Assembly (NCBI GenBank): GCA_963778025.1
Contig: CAVZTA010000006.1
Coordinates: 588,321 to 652,320 of the forward strand
Length of the DNA stretch: 64,000 nt
DNA from: CAVZTA01 sp963778025
GTDB taxonomy: Bacteria > Chloroflexota > Limnocylindria > Limnocylindrales > CSP1-4
Direction of reading: 5' to 3'
Part shown: in pieces, positions 45,632-54,570 of the stretch
Layout of the letters: each line of letters starts with the position of its first letter
How positions within the stretch are numbered: position 1 is the first letter of the stretch
Made by a program: the position numbers and the translations under genes
Notes under the pieces: model-generated
Seen by the model: the letters and a program-made list of their open reading frames with translations, nothing else
Told to the model about the DNA's origin: nothing
Database searches by the model: none

Positions 45632-45871
45632 CTACGCGGACGTTCCCTGGATAGCTGATCGCGGTCGGTGGATGATGGTGTTCTCTGCGGTGAATACGTC
45701 CTCGATCCTGCAGCCAAACGTCTGTGCGATAAGGAACGCAAGGGGCAGCGACGGGTCGAACCGCCCGCGTTCGATCGAGATGACCGTCTGGCGCGAGACG
45801 CCGAGCACGTGTGCGAGGTCGGCCTGAGTCCATCCGCGACCGAGCCGTCGTTCGGCGAGGTCGTTCCTCAT
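45632..45871 (-). CDS. XRE-family helix-turn-helix regulator
   Basis: The 79-residue protein is essentially one Cro/CI-type DNA-binding domain (GWTQADLAHVLGVSRQTVIS, then IERGRFDPSLPLAFLIAQTF) with a short tail. Its ATG overlaps the stop of a small membrane protein gene (ATGA). This regulator/membrane-protein pair is widespread, and the regulator probably represses the pair. Confidence 0.9.
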   Translation of the reverse strand: MRNDLAERRLGRGWTQADLAHVLGVSRQTVISIERGRFDPSLPLAFLIAQTFGCRIEDVFTAENTIIHRPRSAIQGTSA

Positions 45872-46302
45872 CGCAGCGCACGGTGGCGGTTCACGAGGTA
45901 GCGCAGACCTGCGTCGACCACGCTCAGGCCGATCAACGCCAGCAACACTGGCAACGCGTCGACGTCGTTTCTGCCGAACATCAGTACAACGGTCACGACG
46001 AGCGTCGCGATGAGGACGTCGAGGAACGCTCCGGATGCCGCCTGCTTCATCCAGGACAGCTCGACACTCTCCTCGCCGAGAGGGTCACGGGTGACCGTGT
46101 GGTTGGAAACGAAGATCCAGAGGCCGAGAGAAACGGAGGGATAGGCCGCGGTCAGCGCGCCGATGCCCGCTGCGAGCCAGAAGTCGTCGGGGTTCGAGGC
46201 CCCGACCACGAGTGACACGGCGATCGTCAGGGTCGTGCCAAACGCGATCGCGAGAAGGTAGTGCTCGATCGGGGCACGTCGCTTGAGCGTCTGATCATTC
46301 AC
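45868..46302 (-). CDS. Small four-helix membrane protein paired with the XRE regulator
   Basis: From a GTG at 46302 the protein has 144 residues and four membrane segments (YLLAIAFGTTLTIAVSLVVG, a segment near 50-72, DVLIATLVVTVVLMF and LPVLLALIGLSVVDAGL). The longer frame to 46563 is Arg/Pro-rich and unlikely. It is co-translated with the XRE regulator. Function is unknown. Confidence 0.65.
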   Translation of the reverse strand: MNDQTLKRRAPIEHYLLAIAFGTTLTIAVSLVVGASNPDDFWLAAGIGALTAAYPSVSLGLWIFVSNHTVTRDPLGEESVELSWMKQAASGAFLDVLIATLVVTVVLMFGRNDVDALPVLLALIGLSVVDAGLRYLVNRHRALR

Positions 46303-46655
46303 GGAAATCGATCCCAGCGGCCGCGCTCCGTACGTACTTCGTCCACGGCCGAACTCCATCGACCTCGGAGGGCGCCTGGACCGCGCCCAGTTCATGCTCG
46401 AAGGAGGGAGACTTCGCGGGTGGTGTACGAGTGTTTGCGGGGGCTCCGCTCGGATCGCGTCGAGGTCGTCGACCGCGTGGTCCGATAGAGCTGAGGGCCG
46501 ATCACACGCAGCGACCATTGCGCACGGATGACGATTGACGGCCCGCGGGTCCGCTTTGGTCACGCGCGCGACAGGAGTTGACGCTCGGCCAGACGGACGG
46601 GGCGCACCATAAGGGTCGGCGAAGGAACCGGACCCCCGGATCTGGAGGAACTGCG
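46303..46655. other. Intergenic region between divergent membrane-protein and Cys-rich genes
   Basis: No gene is convincing. A TTGACG hexamer occurs at 46577 ahead of the Cys-rich gene, but I see no well-spaced -10 element. A good GGAGGA ribosome binding site precedes the ATG at 46656. Confidence 0.35.
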
Positions 46656-46949
46656 ATGAGCGACTCGCGTACGCCCTACGGCAACGGCAACTTCCCGATG
46701 CTCCAGGAAGGCGACACCCTGACCGCCGCGCAGGTGCGCTTGATCGCGAGCGCGATCAGCCAAGCCAGCAGCCAGCGGACGAACGCTCGCTCAAGCGACG
46801 CCCTCGCCTTTACATGTGACGAGAGTTCTTGCGTGTGCGTCGGTGACGACGACTGCAACGACATGTTCACGGGCCAGAGCTGCGGCCCCGAGGCCGTCTG
46901 CCTCTCAGATGGAGCCGGCAGCGTCGTCTGCATCTGCATCCCCGCGTAG
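46656..46949 (+). CDS. Small cysteine-rich protein with leader-like N-terminus
   Basis: This 97-residue protein has two parts. Residues 1-52 are Cys-free and partly helical (TLTAAQVRLIASAISQASSQ). Residues 53-97 contain eight cysteines spaced C-x4-C-x-C-x5-C-x8-C-x5-C-x9-C-x-C. The core is acidic (VGDDDCNDMF), not like metal-binding metallothioneins. Eight paired cysteines suggest a disulfide-rich mini-protein, or the precursor of a modified peptide. No modification enzyme or exporter is adjacent, and no classical signal peptide is present. A GGAGGA site 7 bases before the ATG supports expression. Confidence 0.65.
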   Translation: MSDSRTPYGNGNFPMLQEGDTLTAAQVRLIASAISQASSQRTNARSSDALAFTCDESSCVCVGDDDCNDMFTGQSCGPEAVCLSDGAGSVVCICIPA

Positions 46950-47045
46950 GGATCGCCGGTGCGGTCCGGGCCGCGCGCACACCATGACCTCGTCGTGAGT
47001 GAGTCCCCGTAGGGGCTGATCCGCGTCGGCCCGTCCCGGCTGCGA

Positions 47046-47476
47046 TCAGCGTCCCGTTGACCGTTTGCCCTCCACCCAGGCCGCGATCCGGCGGTCGTAG
47101 TAGTCCTCGACTTGCGGGTAGAAGCGCGATGACACCCTGACGAAGTGACGGAGGTCCGCCGGATCGGTCTCGTCGAGGTAGGTCATCTCCAGATGGGCCT
47201 CCACCAGACCGACCATGTCGTCGGGGCCCGTCACGGTGTCGATGAGTTCGATGAGCTCGCCAAGCGTCAGCTGGCTTGGACCTTGACGGGACAGATGACC
47301 CCGAACGTGGAGCCGTACTCGTCTACGACCGCGTAGCGGATGCCATCGGCAACGGGTTCCGCGCGGACGGCAATGACATCTCCGAGCGTCGACTCGAGCG
47401 AGACGACGGCGATCTTCGACTTCCCGCTCGCCCGACGGCGGCAGATAACCCCCGTCACCTGGGCGGTTCGCGCCAT
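47046..47476 (-). CDS. Hypothetical protein split by a frameshift
   Basis: The first part (VTGVICRRRASGKSKIAVVS, then AVVDEYGSTFGVICPVKVQ) ends at a TGA at 47267. The same region continues in another frame as SQLTLGELIELIDTVTGPDD and RHFVRVSSRFYPQVEDYYDR to 47046. Both parts look protein-like and join to about 140 residues after a one-base change near 47270. No start codon for a separate second gene lies nearby. The family is not recognised. Confidence 0.45.
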
Positions 47477-47672
47477 CGCTTATGGTGGGTCGGCTCGTGC
47501 CGGTGGGAACGGACCAGTACGTGGCTGGGCGGAACTGCAGGTCGAGCTCTTCGGGCACGGCGTACCTTGATTGCTGCGGAGAGTCGGCCCGATCGAGAGT
47601 AAGACGTTTGTGGTGAGAAGTGGCTCGAGTCGTCATCCAGCTGACAGCCGGGTCGCTTGCGCCGGGCTCAGC

Positions 47673-47833
47673 TGAGCTCTAACCCGATCGCCTCGGCCAC
47701 GCGCGCCCAGCTCGTGTCGGCCTCCCCCTCGAGTCGTCGTAAGCGGTTGCCCTTCTCGACGAGGAACGCGAGGAGCGCCTGCTCCCACGGGGATCTCGTC
47801 TCGGCCGTCGGCGAGTGCCTGAGTTTGCGTCAT
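47673..47833 (-). CDS. Very small protein, frameshifted
   Basis: An ATG at 47833 gives MTQTQALADGRDEIP. After removal of one C near 47793 it continues WEQALLAFLVEKGNRLRRLE and WARVAEAIGLELS to a stop at 47673, about 53 residues. The second part has the look of a helix-turn-helix-like fragment. Without the change the frame is Arg-rich noise. Too short to name. Confidence 0.35.
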
Positions 47834-48145
47834 CCGTCCACCTCTGCTGGGGGTCGACATCACTCACTCAGGGCGGCAGAGAAGCAACACCATCGAGGAT
47901 CGTGTGCCCGAGCGACTGTTGCGTCTACCGTCCTGAGGCGATCGCTGGAGCCGAGGATGGCAGGCACGTCCGGGCCGAGAGGACGGGCCGGAGCATTGGC
48001 GCTGGGTCCCCTGGAGCGGGAGCTGGCGGCCCTCGATCGGGATGGTGCAGGGGCGCGCCACAGCAACCCTGTGGGGCAGAACCGGACGTGCTCGCCGCCT
48101 ACGTCGCTGGCATGAGGGGCGGGTACCTTCGTCGGCGAGCGGGCG

Positions 48146-48302
48146 GATCCGTCGCGGAGGCTGCCGGCGCTCGTCGGCATTCGCCCCAGCACCGTAAAGC
48201 GTCATCTCGCCGACCTCCGCGCGCGATCGGGTCTGACGACCGAGCAGCTGATCTACGGGGGACGTGCGGAGGGCTGGCTCGTCGTTCCGTACCTCGAGCG
48301 AC
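48146..48302 (+). pseudogene. Fragment of a LuxR-type helix-turn-helix domain
   Basis: One forward frame reads LVGIRPSTVKRHLADLRARS followed by GLTTEQLIYGGRAEGWLVVPYLE. This matches the DNA-recognition half of LuxR/NarL-type domains. The helix before it and any upstream domain are out of frame or absent, and there is no start codon close by. It is best seen as a gene remnant. The surrounding 47834-48402 holds nothing else I can support. Confidence 0.5.
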
Positions 48303-48402
48303 GATGGCCTCCGGGTCTCTCGGTTCGGTGGAGTCGGTGGGACCAGACGGACGGGCGTCGGCCAGAAGCCATCGCCCGTCCAGACGACAGCGCAACAGGA
48401 CG

Positions 48403-49131
48403 TCACGCCCGGACGGGCACCAGGTCTGCCACGGGCGCGCGATCGGCTTGGTGCCCGGACTTCACGCCCTTCGCCAGCAGGTACATGACCATCCAGATCT
48501 CACCGACGAGGGGCGCGACGATCAGGAACGGCTTGATCTGCAGCTCGAGGTTGGGAAGCAGGAACGCCGTGAGCGAGTCCGCGAGGTAGGAGATGGTGGC
48601 CAGCACCAACACGACGCCCAAGGCCTTGGGGAACAGCCCGGATCGGTAGGCGAGATACCCGAGCGGCGCTAGCCAGAGGCCGAAGAAGACTTGAGCGGCC
48701 AGCGTGCCGTAGTGCTGGATGTCCAGCAGGATCATCACGAGAGCGCTCGATCCAGCCACCCCGAAGGCGGTCACGTAGGACGGGTCGGTTGCGACCTGCA
48801 TGCCCTCGAACAGGAAGACGGCGTTGAGGCAGATCATGCCGACCGCGATCACAACGAAGATCACCATCGACCTGGCTGCGTTCTTGTGAACGTGGTTCAG
48901 CAACAGGTACAGGGCCATCGCGGTCAGGGCGAAGAAGACCCCGTCCACCAGGTGGGCGACGACGCCCATGCGGACGAGTTCGGCGTTCGCGGCGACGTTC
49001 CCAGCTGTGGCCACGGCATTGCCAGCGACGTGCAGCTTGGGGTCTACGAAGCCTTCGGCAAAGCCGCCGAAGATGCCGACCAGCAGATAGAAGACACCGG
49101 CGATTCTCGCCAGCTGCTTGGGTGAGGACAT
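48403..49131 (-). CDS. DUF4386 family membrane protein
   Basis: The 242-residue protein begins MSSPKQLARIAGVFYLLVGI and has six to seven membrane segments with the family's motifs (AHLVDGVFFALTAMALYLLL, AAQVFFGLWLAPLGYLAYRSG). The family has no known function. A second, more distant member is encoded at 49746. A long hairpin at 49204 separates this gene from the upstream nitroreductase gene. Confidence 0.88.
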   Translation of the reverse strand: MSSPKQLARIAGVFYLLVGIFGGFAEGFVDPKLHVAGNAVATAGNVAANAELVRMGVVAHLVDGVFFALTAMALYLLLNHVHKNAARSMVIFVVIAVGMICLNAVFLFEGMQVATDPSYVTAFGVAGSSALVMILLDIQHYGTLAAQVFFGLWLAPLGYLAYRSGLFPKALGVVLVLATISYLADSLTAFLLPNLELQIKPFLIVAPLVGEIWMVMYLLAKGVKSGHQADRAPVADLVPVRA

Positions 49132-49203
49132 GTTGTCTCCTGTGTGCGGCGACCGTCTCGGGCGAGGTCGCTGTTTCTTCTAACCATCAAGTACGAATTC
49201 GGT

Positions 49204-49236
49204 GAAGGGCCCCGGAGGCGAGCTCCGGGGCCCTTC
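49204..49236 (-). terminator. Strong hairpin downstream of the nitroreductase gene
   Basis: GAAGGGCCCCGGAG and CTCCGGGGCCCTTC form a perfect 14-base stem with a 5-base loop. It begins 33 bases after the stop of the gene ending at 49270 and before the DUF4386 gene start at 49131. No T tract follows on the minus strand, but position and stability fit a terminator of the LuxR/DUF4386/nitroreductase operon. Confidence 0.65.
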
Positions 49237-49269
49237 GAAATCACGTGGCGGATACCGCCGAAGCGACGC

Positions 49270-49749
49270 CTACGCGGTGACTCCGGCACCGGTGCGAGGC
49301 TCGAGCACGACGATCGCGGTCTTCCCGGAACGGAGCGCCGCCCAGCCGTCGTACTGGTCGCTGAACTCGACCCACCGAGCCCAGAGCCGATCACGCTCGT
49401 CGCCTTCCGCAGCGCGACCACGGACGTAACGCACGCCGTCATCCAACGCGGCGACGGTGTCCGGGTGCGCCTGCAGGTTCAGCCACCACGCGGGGTCGGC
49501 CTCGGCCCAGCCGTTCATCGCCAACGTGACCAGGTTCGGGCCGTCCTCGTAGTACCCAACGATCGCGACTCGTGGCTGACCCGAGCGGCGCCCAACCGTC
49601 GTCAGGCGCAGCAGCCCGAACTTGTCGCCCGGAGCCCGCAGCCCGACCCGTCCCCCGCTGAACCGAAGGAGTGCGCGGTGCAGCAGCCAGACAACACGGA
49701 TGACCACTCGCGGCGGGACACGAGTCGGCCGCGCCTCGGTGGCGGTCAC
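49270..49749 (-). CDS. Deazaflavin (F420)-dependent nitroreductase-family protein
   Basis: The 159-residue protein starting at the GTG of a GTGA overlap has the DDN family pattern: LLRLTTVGRRSGQPRVAIVG (cofactor-phosphate-binding strand pair), GPNLVTLAMNGWAEADPAWW and LQAHPDTVAAL. Relatives use reduced F420, or bind flavin or haem, to reduce nitro compounds or quinones. An F420-using host is therefore likely. It is co-translated with the DUF4386 gene upstream. Confidence 0.85.
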   Translation of the reverse strand: MTATEARPTRVPPRVVIRVVWLLHRALLRFSGGRVGLRAPGDKFGLLRLTTVGRRSGQPRVAIVGYYEDGPNLVTLAMNGWAEADPAWWLNLQAHPDTVAALDDGVRYVRGRAAEGDERDRLWARWVEFSDQYDGWAALRSGKTAIVVLEPRTGAGVTA

Positions 49750-50555
49750 GCTGCACCCGCCGTCGTCGCGACGGCGATCGGTGACAGGACTGCCGGTGCC
49801 GATCCGTGCGGGCTCTCCGCCTCGGCCGCGGCCTCGACCATCAGCGGCGCTTCCTTGCGGAACCCCTTGAAGGTCATCCACAGGCCGAGCGACAGCTCCC
49901 AGAGAAAGATCGGGAGGAGCGCGATGAGAGACCACACCGAGATCTTCTCGTTGATGCCGAGGATCTGTCCGATCACGGAAGACGTCATCAAGACGCCGCC
50001 GACGAGTCCGATCGCGGGAATGAGTCGCGGCACGAGGCTGGATCGGTACATCAGGTACCCGAGCAGGAGGGCATTCATCGCGGGCATGAGGGTCCCGCCG
50101 ATCAGGAACGCCGCGTTGTACGTCCCGACGAACGAGGCGCCACTGGTGAGAAGCGCGGTCGAGTCGGCGCCGGCCGCGGCGCCCACCTGGTGCAGGGACG
50201 CGAGCGAGAGAAGGCTCACGACACCCGTGAGGAGCATCGCGCCCTCGATGACGCGCGAGGTGACGAATCCGAGCGCGAACGTCTCGTTCTGGCGCCTGAC
50301 GACCGGGTACAGCGTGATGGCGGTGCCGATGCCGGCGAGCGCGACGATCACGTCGATGAGGGCGCCCCAGCGCAGGCCGGCGTCGCTTCCGGAGCTCAGG
50401 ATGTAGGCCGGGTCCTTCAGCACCGGGCTGTAGAGGGTCAGTGTCGCGACCGAAATGAAGGTGATCAGGTAGAGGATGCCCGCGACGAGCGCGGTCTTCC
50501 GCATCGAATCCATCGGCGGTCGTTTCGTTGCGGCGGTTCGAACGGCGGTTGTCAT
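49746..50555 (-). CDS. DUF4386 family membrane protein (second copy)
   Basis: The 269-residue protein has seven membrane segments and the family motifs SMRKTALVAGILYLITFISV near residue 16 and IGGTLMPAMNALLLGYLMYR near 150. Its stop overlaps the nitroreductase start. Upstream is a small conserved protein and a large LuxR regulator on the same strand, an arrangement seen in related genomes, so the regulator probably controls it. Confidence 0.88.
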   Translation of the reverse strand: MTTAVRTAATKRPPMDSMRKTALVAGILYLITFISVATLTLYSPVLKDPAYILSSGSDAGLRWGALIDVIVALAGIGTAITLYPVVRRQNETFALGFVTSRVIEGAMLLTGVVSLLSLASLHQVGAAAGADSTALLTSGASFVGTYNAAFLIGGTLMPAMNALLLGYLMYRSSLVPRLIPAIGLVGGVLMTSSVIGQILGINEKISVWSLIALLPIFLWELSLGLWMTFKGFRKEAPLMVEAAAEAESPHGSAPAVLSPIAVATTAGAA

Positions 50556-50586
50556 GTCGGTTTCCCTTTCGTGCGTTCGTATTGGG

Positions 50587-50862
50587 CTATCGAGGCTCGG
50601 TGCCGGGCGTCCCGGTCGGGTCGGCGTCGACGTGCGTCACCGAGACCAGTGGCAATCCGGTGTCGCGCACCTTCTGGAGCAGGCCATGGAGCGCCGCCTG
50701 ATCGGGTACGCCGCCACGGATGACGGTGACGCCCTCGCTCTCGTGGCTGAGGCTCAGGCCGTCAAACCAGGCAGCCCATCGGCCATCCAGGTGTCCCTTG
50801 AGGCGAATCTCGTAGCGGCCGTCCTCGTGACGGTCACCGTCGATGCGTGTCGTTCCGCTCAT
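50587..50862 (-). CDS. Small conserved protein downstream of the LuxR regulator
   Basis: From the ATG at 50862 (preceded by GGAAGGGAG) the frame codes for 91 residues: MSGTTRIDGDRHEDGRYEIR, LDGRWAAWFDGLSLSHESEG and ALHGLLQKVRDTGLPLVSV. This compact alpha/beta protein commonly stands alone beside LuxR regulators. Here it is in the same frame as the regulator with no stop between, so a fused product is possible. Its own ribosome binding site favours separate translation. Function unknown. Confidence 0.65.
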   Translation of the reverse strand: MSGTTRIDGDRHEDGRYEIRLKGHLDGRWAAWFDGLSLSHESEGVTVIRGGVPDQAALHGLLQKVRDTGLPLVSVTHVDADPTGTPGTEPR

Positions 50863-53764
50863 CTGCTCCCTTCCGCCGGTCCTGCGATCTGTCTGCCGGC
50901 GTGGTCCCGAGCATCGGAGCGGACGTGGGGAGCGAGCATCCCCACGTGTGGGGACTGGACGTGATGAATATTCGATCCAGGCGCGAGCGCCTTGCGGACG
51001 CGCGACCGGGGCTCGCGCTACCGCCGACGGCGCTCGCGACAGGAGGTCGAGCTCCTCGGCCCGGGTCACGGCGGACCGACGGTTGTTCACGCCGAGCTTG
51101 GCGTAGATGCTCTTGGTGTGACTCCGCACCGTGCTCAGCGACACCACGAGTTCGCGGGCGATTTCCGGCCCGGCCAGATCGGTCCCAAGCAGCCGCAGCA
51201 CGTCAAGCTCACGGTCGCTCAGCGGCTCGATGAGCGCCTCCTGGTTCCCGGCGTTGTCCTCGGGGCGGACAGCGGCCGTCAGAAGGCGGCGAACGTAGTC
51301 CGGGGCGATTCCCCGGTTCGCGGCGTCCTGCAGCAGGGCCGCCATGGGTGGGCCCTCATCGAGGAAGACGCGAACATAGCCTTCCGGTTCGCCGAGCGCC
51401 AGGGCACGTCCGAGGGCGGCAAGAGCGGCAGGCATGTCGCCTCGCACCTGGTGGGCAAGCGCCAGCAGGACAAGGATTTCGATGACGTTGCCCGTCCGCT
51501 GACCATCCTCCGCTGCTCGCAGGAGGCGACCCAGTAGCGCCAAGGCGTCACGGGCAGACCCGTCCGAACGGTCCAGCGTGGATTGGGCCAGGAGCACCCT
51601 CGCAAGCGTGACGTGCTCGAACTCGCGCAGATACGTCAGGTCGTCCTGAGGCGACAGGCCTCGCGCCCGAGCCCACGCATTCGCTTCGGCCAACCGCCCC
51701 TGCCTGAGCAGGATTCGCGCCTCTTGCGCCGGCAAGGGACGCACGTCCGGGATGAAGTCCGGCATGTACAGGCGCTGTGCCTCGTGGAGTGCATCGAGCG
51801 CGCCATCGAGGTCCCCTTCAGCCTGCCGGATGCGGGCCGTCACGACATGCAGCCGATAGCGGTTCTGCGGGTAGCCCATGTGCTCGCCCAGGTCCTTGCT
51901 CGCCTGGAGATGCCGTGTGGCGGCCTGGAGGTCGCCCTGCTCACGGGCGAGGTCGCTCAGTCCCACGTACATGTCCGCCGTGGCCCGCAGGACTGGCTCG
52001 CCATGCTTTGCCGACAGTTGCAATGCCTGCTCGTACGTCCGGATCGCGTCACGCAGCCGTCCCTGGGTGATCCGGATGTCCGCCAGGGCGATCGCAGCAC
52101 CGAGCGCATCAGAGAGGCTGCCAGACCGCTGCACCCGCGCCATCCCAGCGCCGTAGATTCGATGCGCGGTCTCGAGGTCCCCGCTCGCCCATGTGGCCAA
52201 TCCCAAGAGCGCCTCTGCTGCCCCGCGGAGGAGATCGTCGTCCTCGGGAGCCAGATTCAGTGCCTCGCGAGCGTGCCGGACGGTCGTCGCGACGTCGCCT
52301 CGGATCTGGGCAAGCACGGCTCGGTAGACCGCGATCAGCGCAGCCAGGAGGCTGAACTCGCGCCGGTCTACGACAACCATCTCCGGCCGCCCGGCTCCGG
52401 CTTCATCTGGCACACCGTCGGGCGCCGTGAGCCAGCGCTCGCCGTCTCCCAGACGGCGCTCGACGTCCTCGAGCTCGCCGATGGACAACAGCGCCCAGGC
52501 GTAGGCGACGCTCAGGACCGGTCTTCGCCCGATGACCTCATCCGGTAGCGCCCTAAGCCACCGGAGCGCCGTCACCTCCTGATGACCCTGCCGCAGCGCC
52601 GGCACCGCCAACTCAATCAGGCTGGCGGCTCGGTCGAAGTCCTCGCCCGCCAGCGCGTGCCGGATTGCCTCGGAGCGGTCACCGTTGTGCTCGTACCAGT
52701 CGCTGGCACGACGGTGCAGGTCGGGCACCCACGCTGGCTGCTCATCGAAGAGGCGCGTGCGCAGCACGTCGGCAAAGAGCTGGTGGTAGCGATACCAGCG
52801 CCGGCGGTCATCGAGCGGGACGAGGAAGAGGTTCCCGCGATCGAGCGCCTCCAGCATCGCCGTGCCGCCCTCGTGACCAGTAACGGCATCGCAGAGAGGG
52901 CCAGTCAGCCGACCCAGGATCGAGGTCTGCAGCAGGAACTGGCGGACATGTTCGGGTTGACGGTGCAAGACCTCGTCGGCCAGGTAGTCAACGATGTACC
53001 GATCGTCGCCGGCAAACCCGGCGATGAAGTCGGCGGGATCGTCGCGGCCTTGGATCGAGAGCGCGGCCAGTTGCAGGGCAGCGATCCAGCCCTCCGTCCG
53101 CCCCTCCAGCGCCACGACATCCCGCCCCGTCAACTCCAGCTTCATCACCCCGTTCAGGTACGCGGCGGCCTCCTCGGGCGTAAAGCGCAGATCCGCCGCG
53201 CGGATCTCGATGAGCTCGCCACGCCCGCGCCAGCGACCGAGCGGCAATGCCGGGTCGGCGCGGGTGGTGACCACCAGGTGCACCTGTGGCGGCAGGTGCT
53301 CAATGAGGTATGCCATCCCGTCCTGGATGTCGTTCGCATCGACGACGTGGTAATCGTCGAGCACCAGCACGATGTCGCGCGGCAGCCCGCTGAGGTCGTT
53401 GAGCAACGTGGCAAGGACCGATGTGATCGGCGTTTGGGGCGACCCCAGCAGGGAGATCGCGGTCGCGCCTACCTCGGGCACCACCGTCTGCAGCGCAGCG
53501 ATCACGTAGGGCCAGAAGGATGCCGGCCCGATTGTCGCTAGGGTCGAGCGAGAGCCACGCCGCGCGCCGTTCGTGCAAGGGAGTCGCGGCCAGCCACTCG
53601 GCCACCAGCGTCGTCTTGCCGAAGCCGGCGGGCGCGGAGACCAGGGTCAGCTTCGACTCGCCCCTGCGGCTCAGGCGCTCGCTCAGTCTCGGACGTGTCA
53701 CCAGACCGCGTCGCACCCTGGGGATGAAGAGCTTGGCCTCGAGCAGCGGGCTTGGCATGACCAT
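50587..53764 (-). CDS. Large LuxR-family (MalT-like) ATP-dependent regulator, frameshifted near the N-terminus
   Basis: Domains in order are Walker A SAPAGFGKTTLVAEW (near residue 45), Walker B IVLVLDDYHVV, long TPR-like helices, and a C-terminal LuxR helix-turn-helix (LSDRELDVLRLLGTDLAGPE, then STVRSHTKSIYAKLGVNNRR). The first 75 residues are in another frame. Deleting one G near 53536 joins DPSDN to PASFWPYVIAAL. The intact frame is 50587-53505. After the DNA-binding domain the frame runs on through a Pro/Arg linker into the small protein at 50587-50862. It probably activates the downstream DUF4386/nitroreductase genes. Confidence 0.88.
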
Positions 53765-53861
53765 CTGATCGCACACGATACGGGTGAGGAGCGTGTACCG
53801 ATAGCATCAGCTGCTCGCCGCGACCGCCTCGCCAAGGACGATTCCGGTTGGGCGCGCCGAG

Positions 53862-54302
53862 TTGGGCGCAACTCCGTACCGGCGATCGAACGCCCACCAG
53901 TCCCTGCCCGACTGCTGCATCGTGGGCCGCGATCTGCGCGTGAGCGTCGACGAGCTGTGGGCAGCCTGGAAGGCCTGGGCCGAGGATCAGTCGCTCCACC
54001 ACGGCACCAAGCAGACCTTCGGACGCGACCTGCGCGCAGCCGTCCCCTGGCTCCACATCAGCCGACCGCGGGAGGGCGACCACCGCCGTGCCTATGTCGG
54101 CGTGGGACTTCTCGGCCCAACAAACAATTCGTTCGACCGCGGACCACGCGGACCAAATCCCGAGGACGACCACGCCGATGGTCCGCGTGGTCCGCGGACC
54201 GAGCCATTGTTTCGCAGCGCGGTCCCGGTTCCGAGGCGGGGCCCGGAGCATCGCGACCAGACCTCGCGCGAGAAGCCGTGCGGATCTTCGAGGATGACCT
54301 GA
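53862..54302 (+). pseudogene. C-terminal fragment of a phage/plasmid-type primase
   Basis: The stretch RVSVDELWAAWKAWAEDQSL and FGRDLRAAVPWLHISRPREG resembles the winged C-terminal region of P4/D5-type primase-helicases of mobile elements. The catalytic primase and helicase parts are missing to the left, where the LuxR gene begins. After the fragment the frame passes into a large inverted repeat and becomes Arg/Gly/Pro-rich. A further peptide, AREAVRIFEDDLTKESAKRL to 54385, lies in another frame. The remnant supports a mobile element ending at the tRNA-Arg. Confidence 0.6.
54137..54197. repeat. 19-base perfect inverted repeat made of doubled 8-base units
   Basis: CCGCGGACCACGCGGACCA (54137-54155) and its exact complement (54179-54197) flank a 23-base spacer. 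Each arm itself contains two copies of GCGGACCA, so four copies occur in 60 bases. The structure could be a transcription terminator, a replication-initiator binding cluster or a recombination site of the mobile element. Confidence 0.75.
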
Positions 54303-54381
54303 CCAAGGAGTCGGCGAAGCGTCTCCGGGACGCAGCGGCCATGGCCCAGCTCGGCGATGACCTTGACTACGGCGGGACGGC

Positions 54382-54570
54382 GTGACCAGCCAGGTTCAGC
54401 GGCAGCTCGGGAACGACCCGCTCGTGGCCGCCCTCGCCCGCTACGTCGAGGCGCTCCATCGGCGCTACCCGGACGGGCCCGAACAGATGCGCCACGAGCG
54501 ACTTGACTGTCGGGCACGCCGAGCGAACATGCCGCGGATGTCGAACCGCGACCAGGACCCCGCCGCATGA
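54382..54570 (+). CDS. Small protein coupled to the serine recombinase
   Basis: The 62-residue frame starts with GTG (VTSQVQRQLGNDPLVAALAR, YVEALHRRYPDGPEQM). It overlaps the stop of the preceding frame (GTGA) and the start of the recombinase (ATGA). The N-terminal part is helical and charged. Small proteins in this position may regulate excision, but no known excisionase motif is visible. Confidence 0.5.
   Translation: MTSQVQRQLGNDPLVAALARYVEALHRRYPDGPEQMRHERLDCRARRANMPRMSNRDQDPAA

Noticed and set aside
46674..46690. YGNG motif as a pediocin-type bacteriocin signature
   Set aside because: The match is four residues. Spacing and cysteine positions do not fit class IIa bacteriocins, and no immunity or export genes are near.
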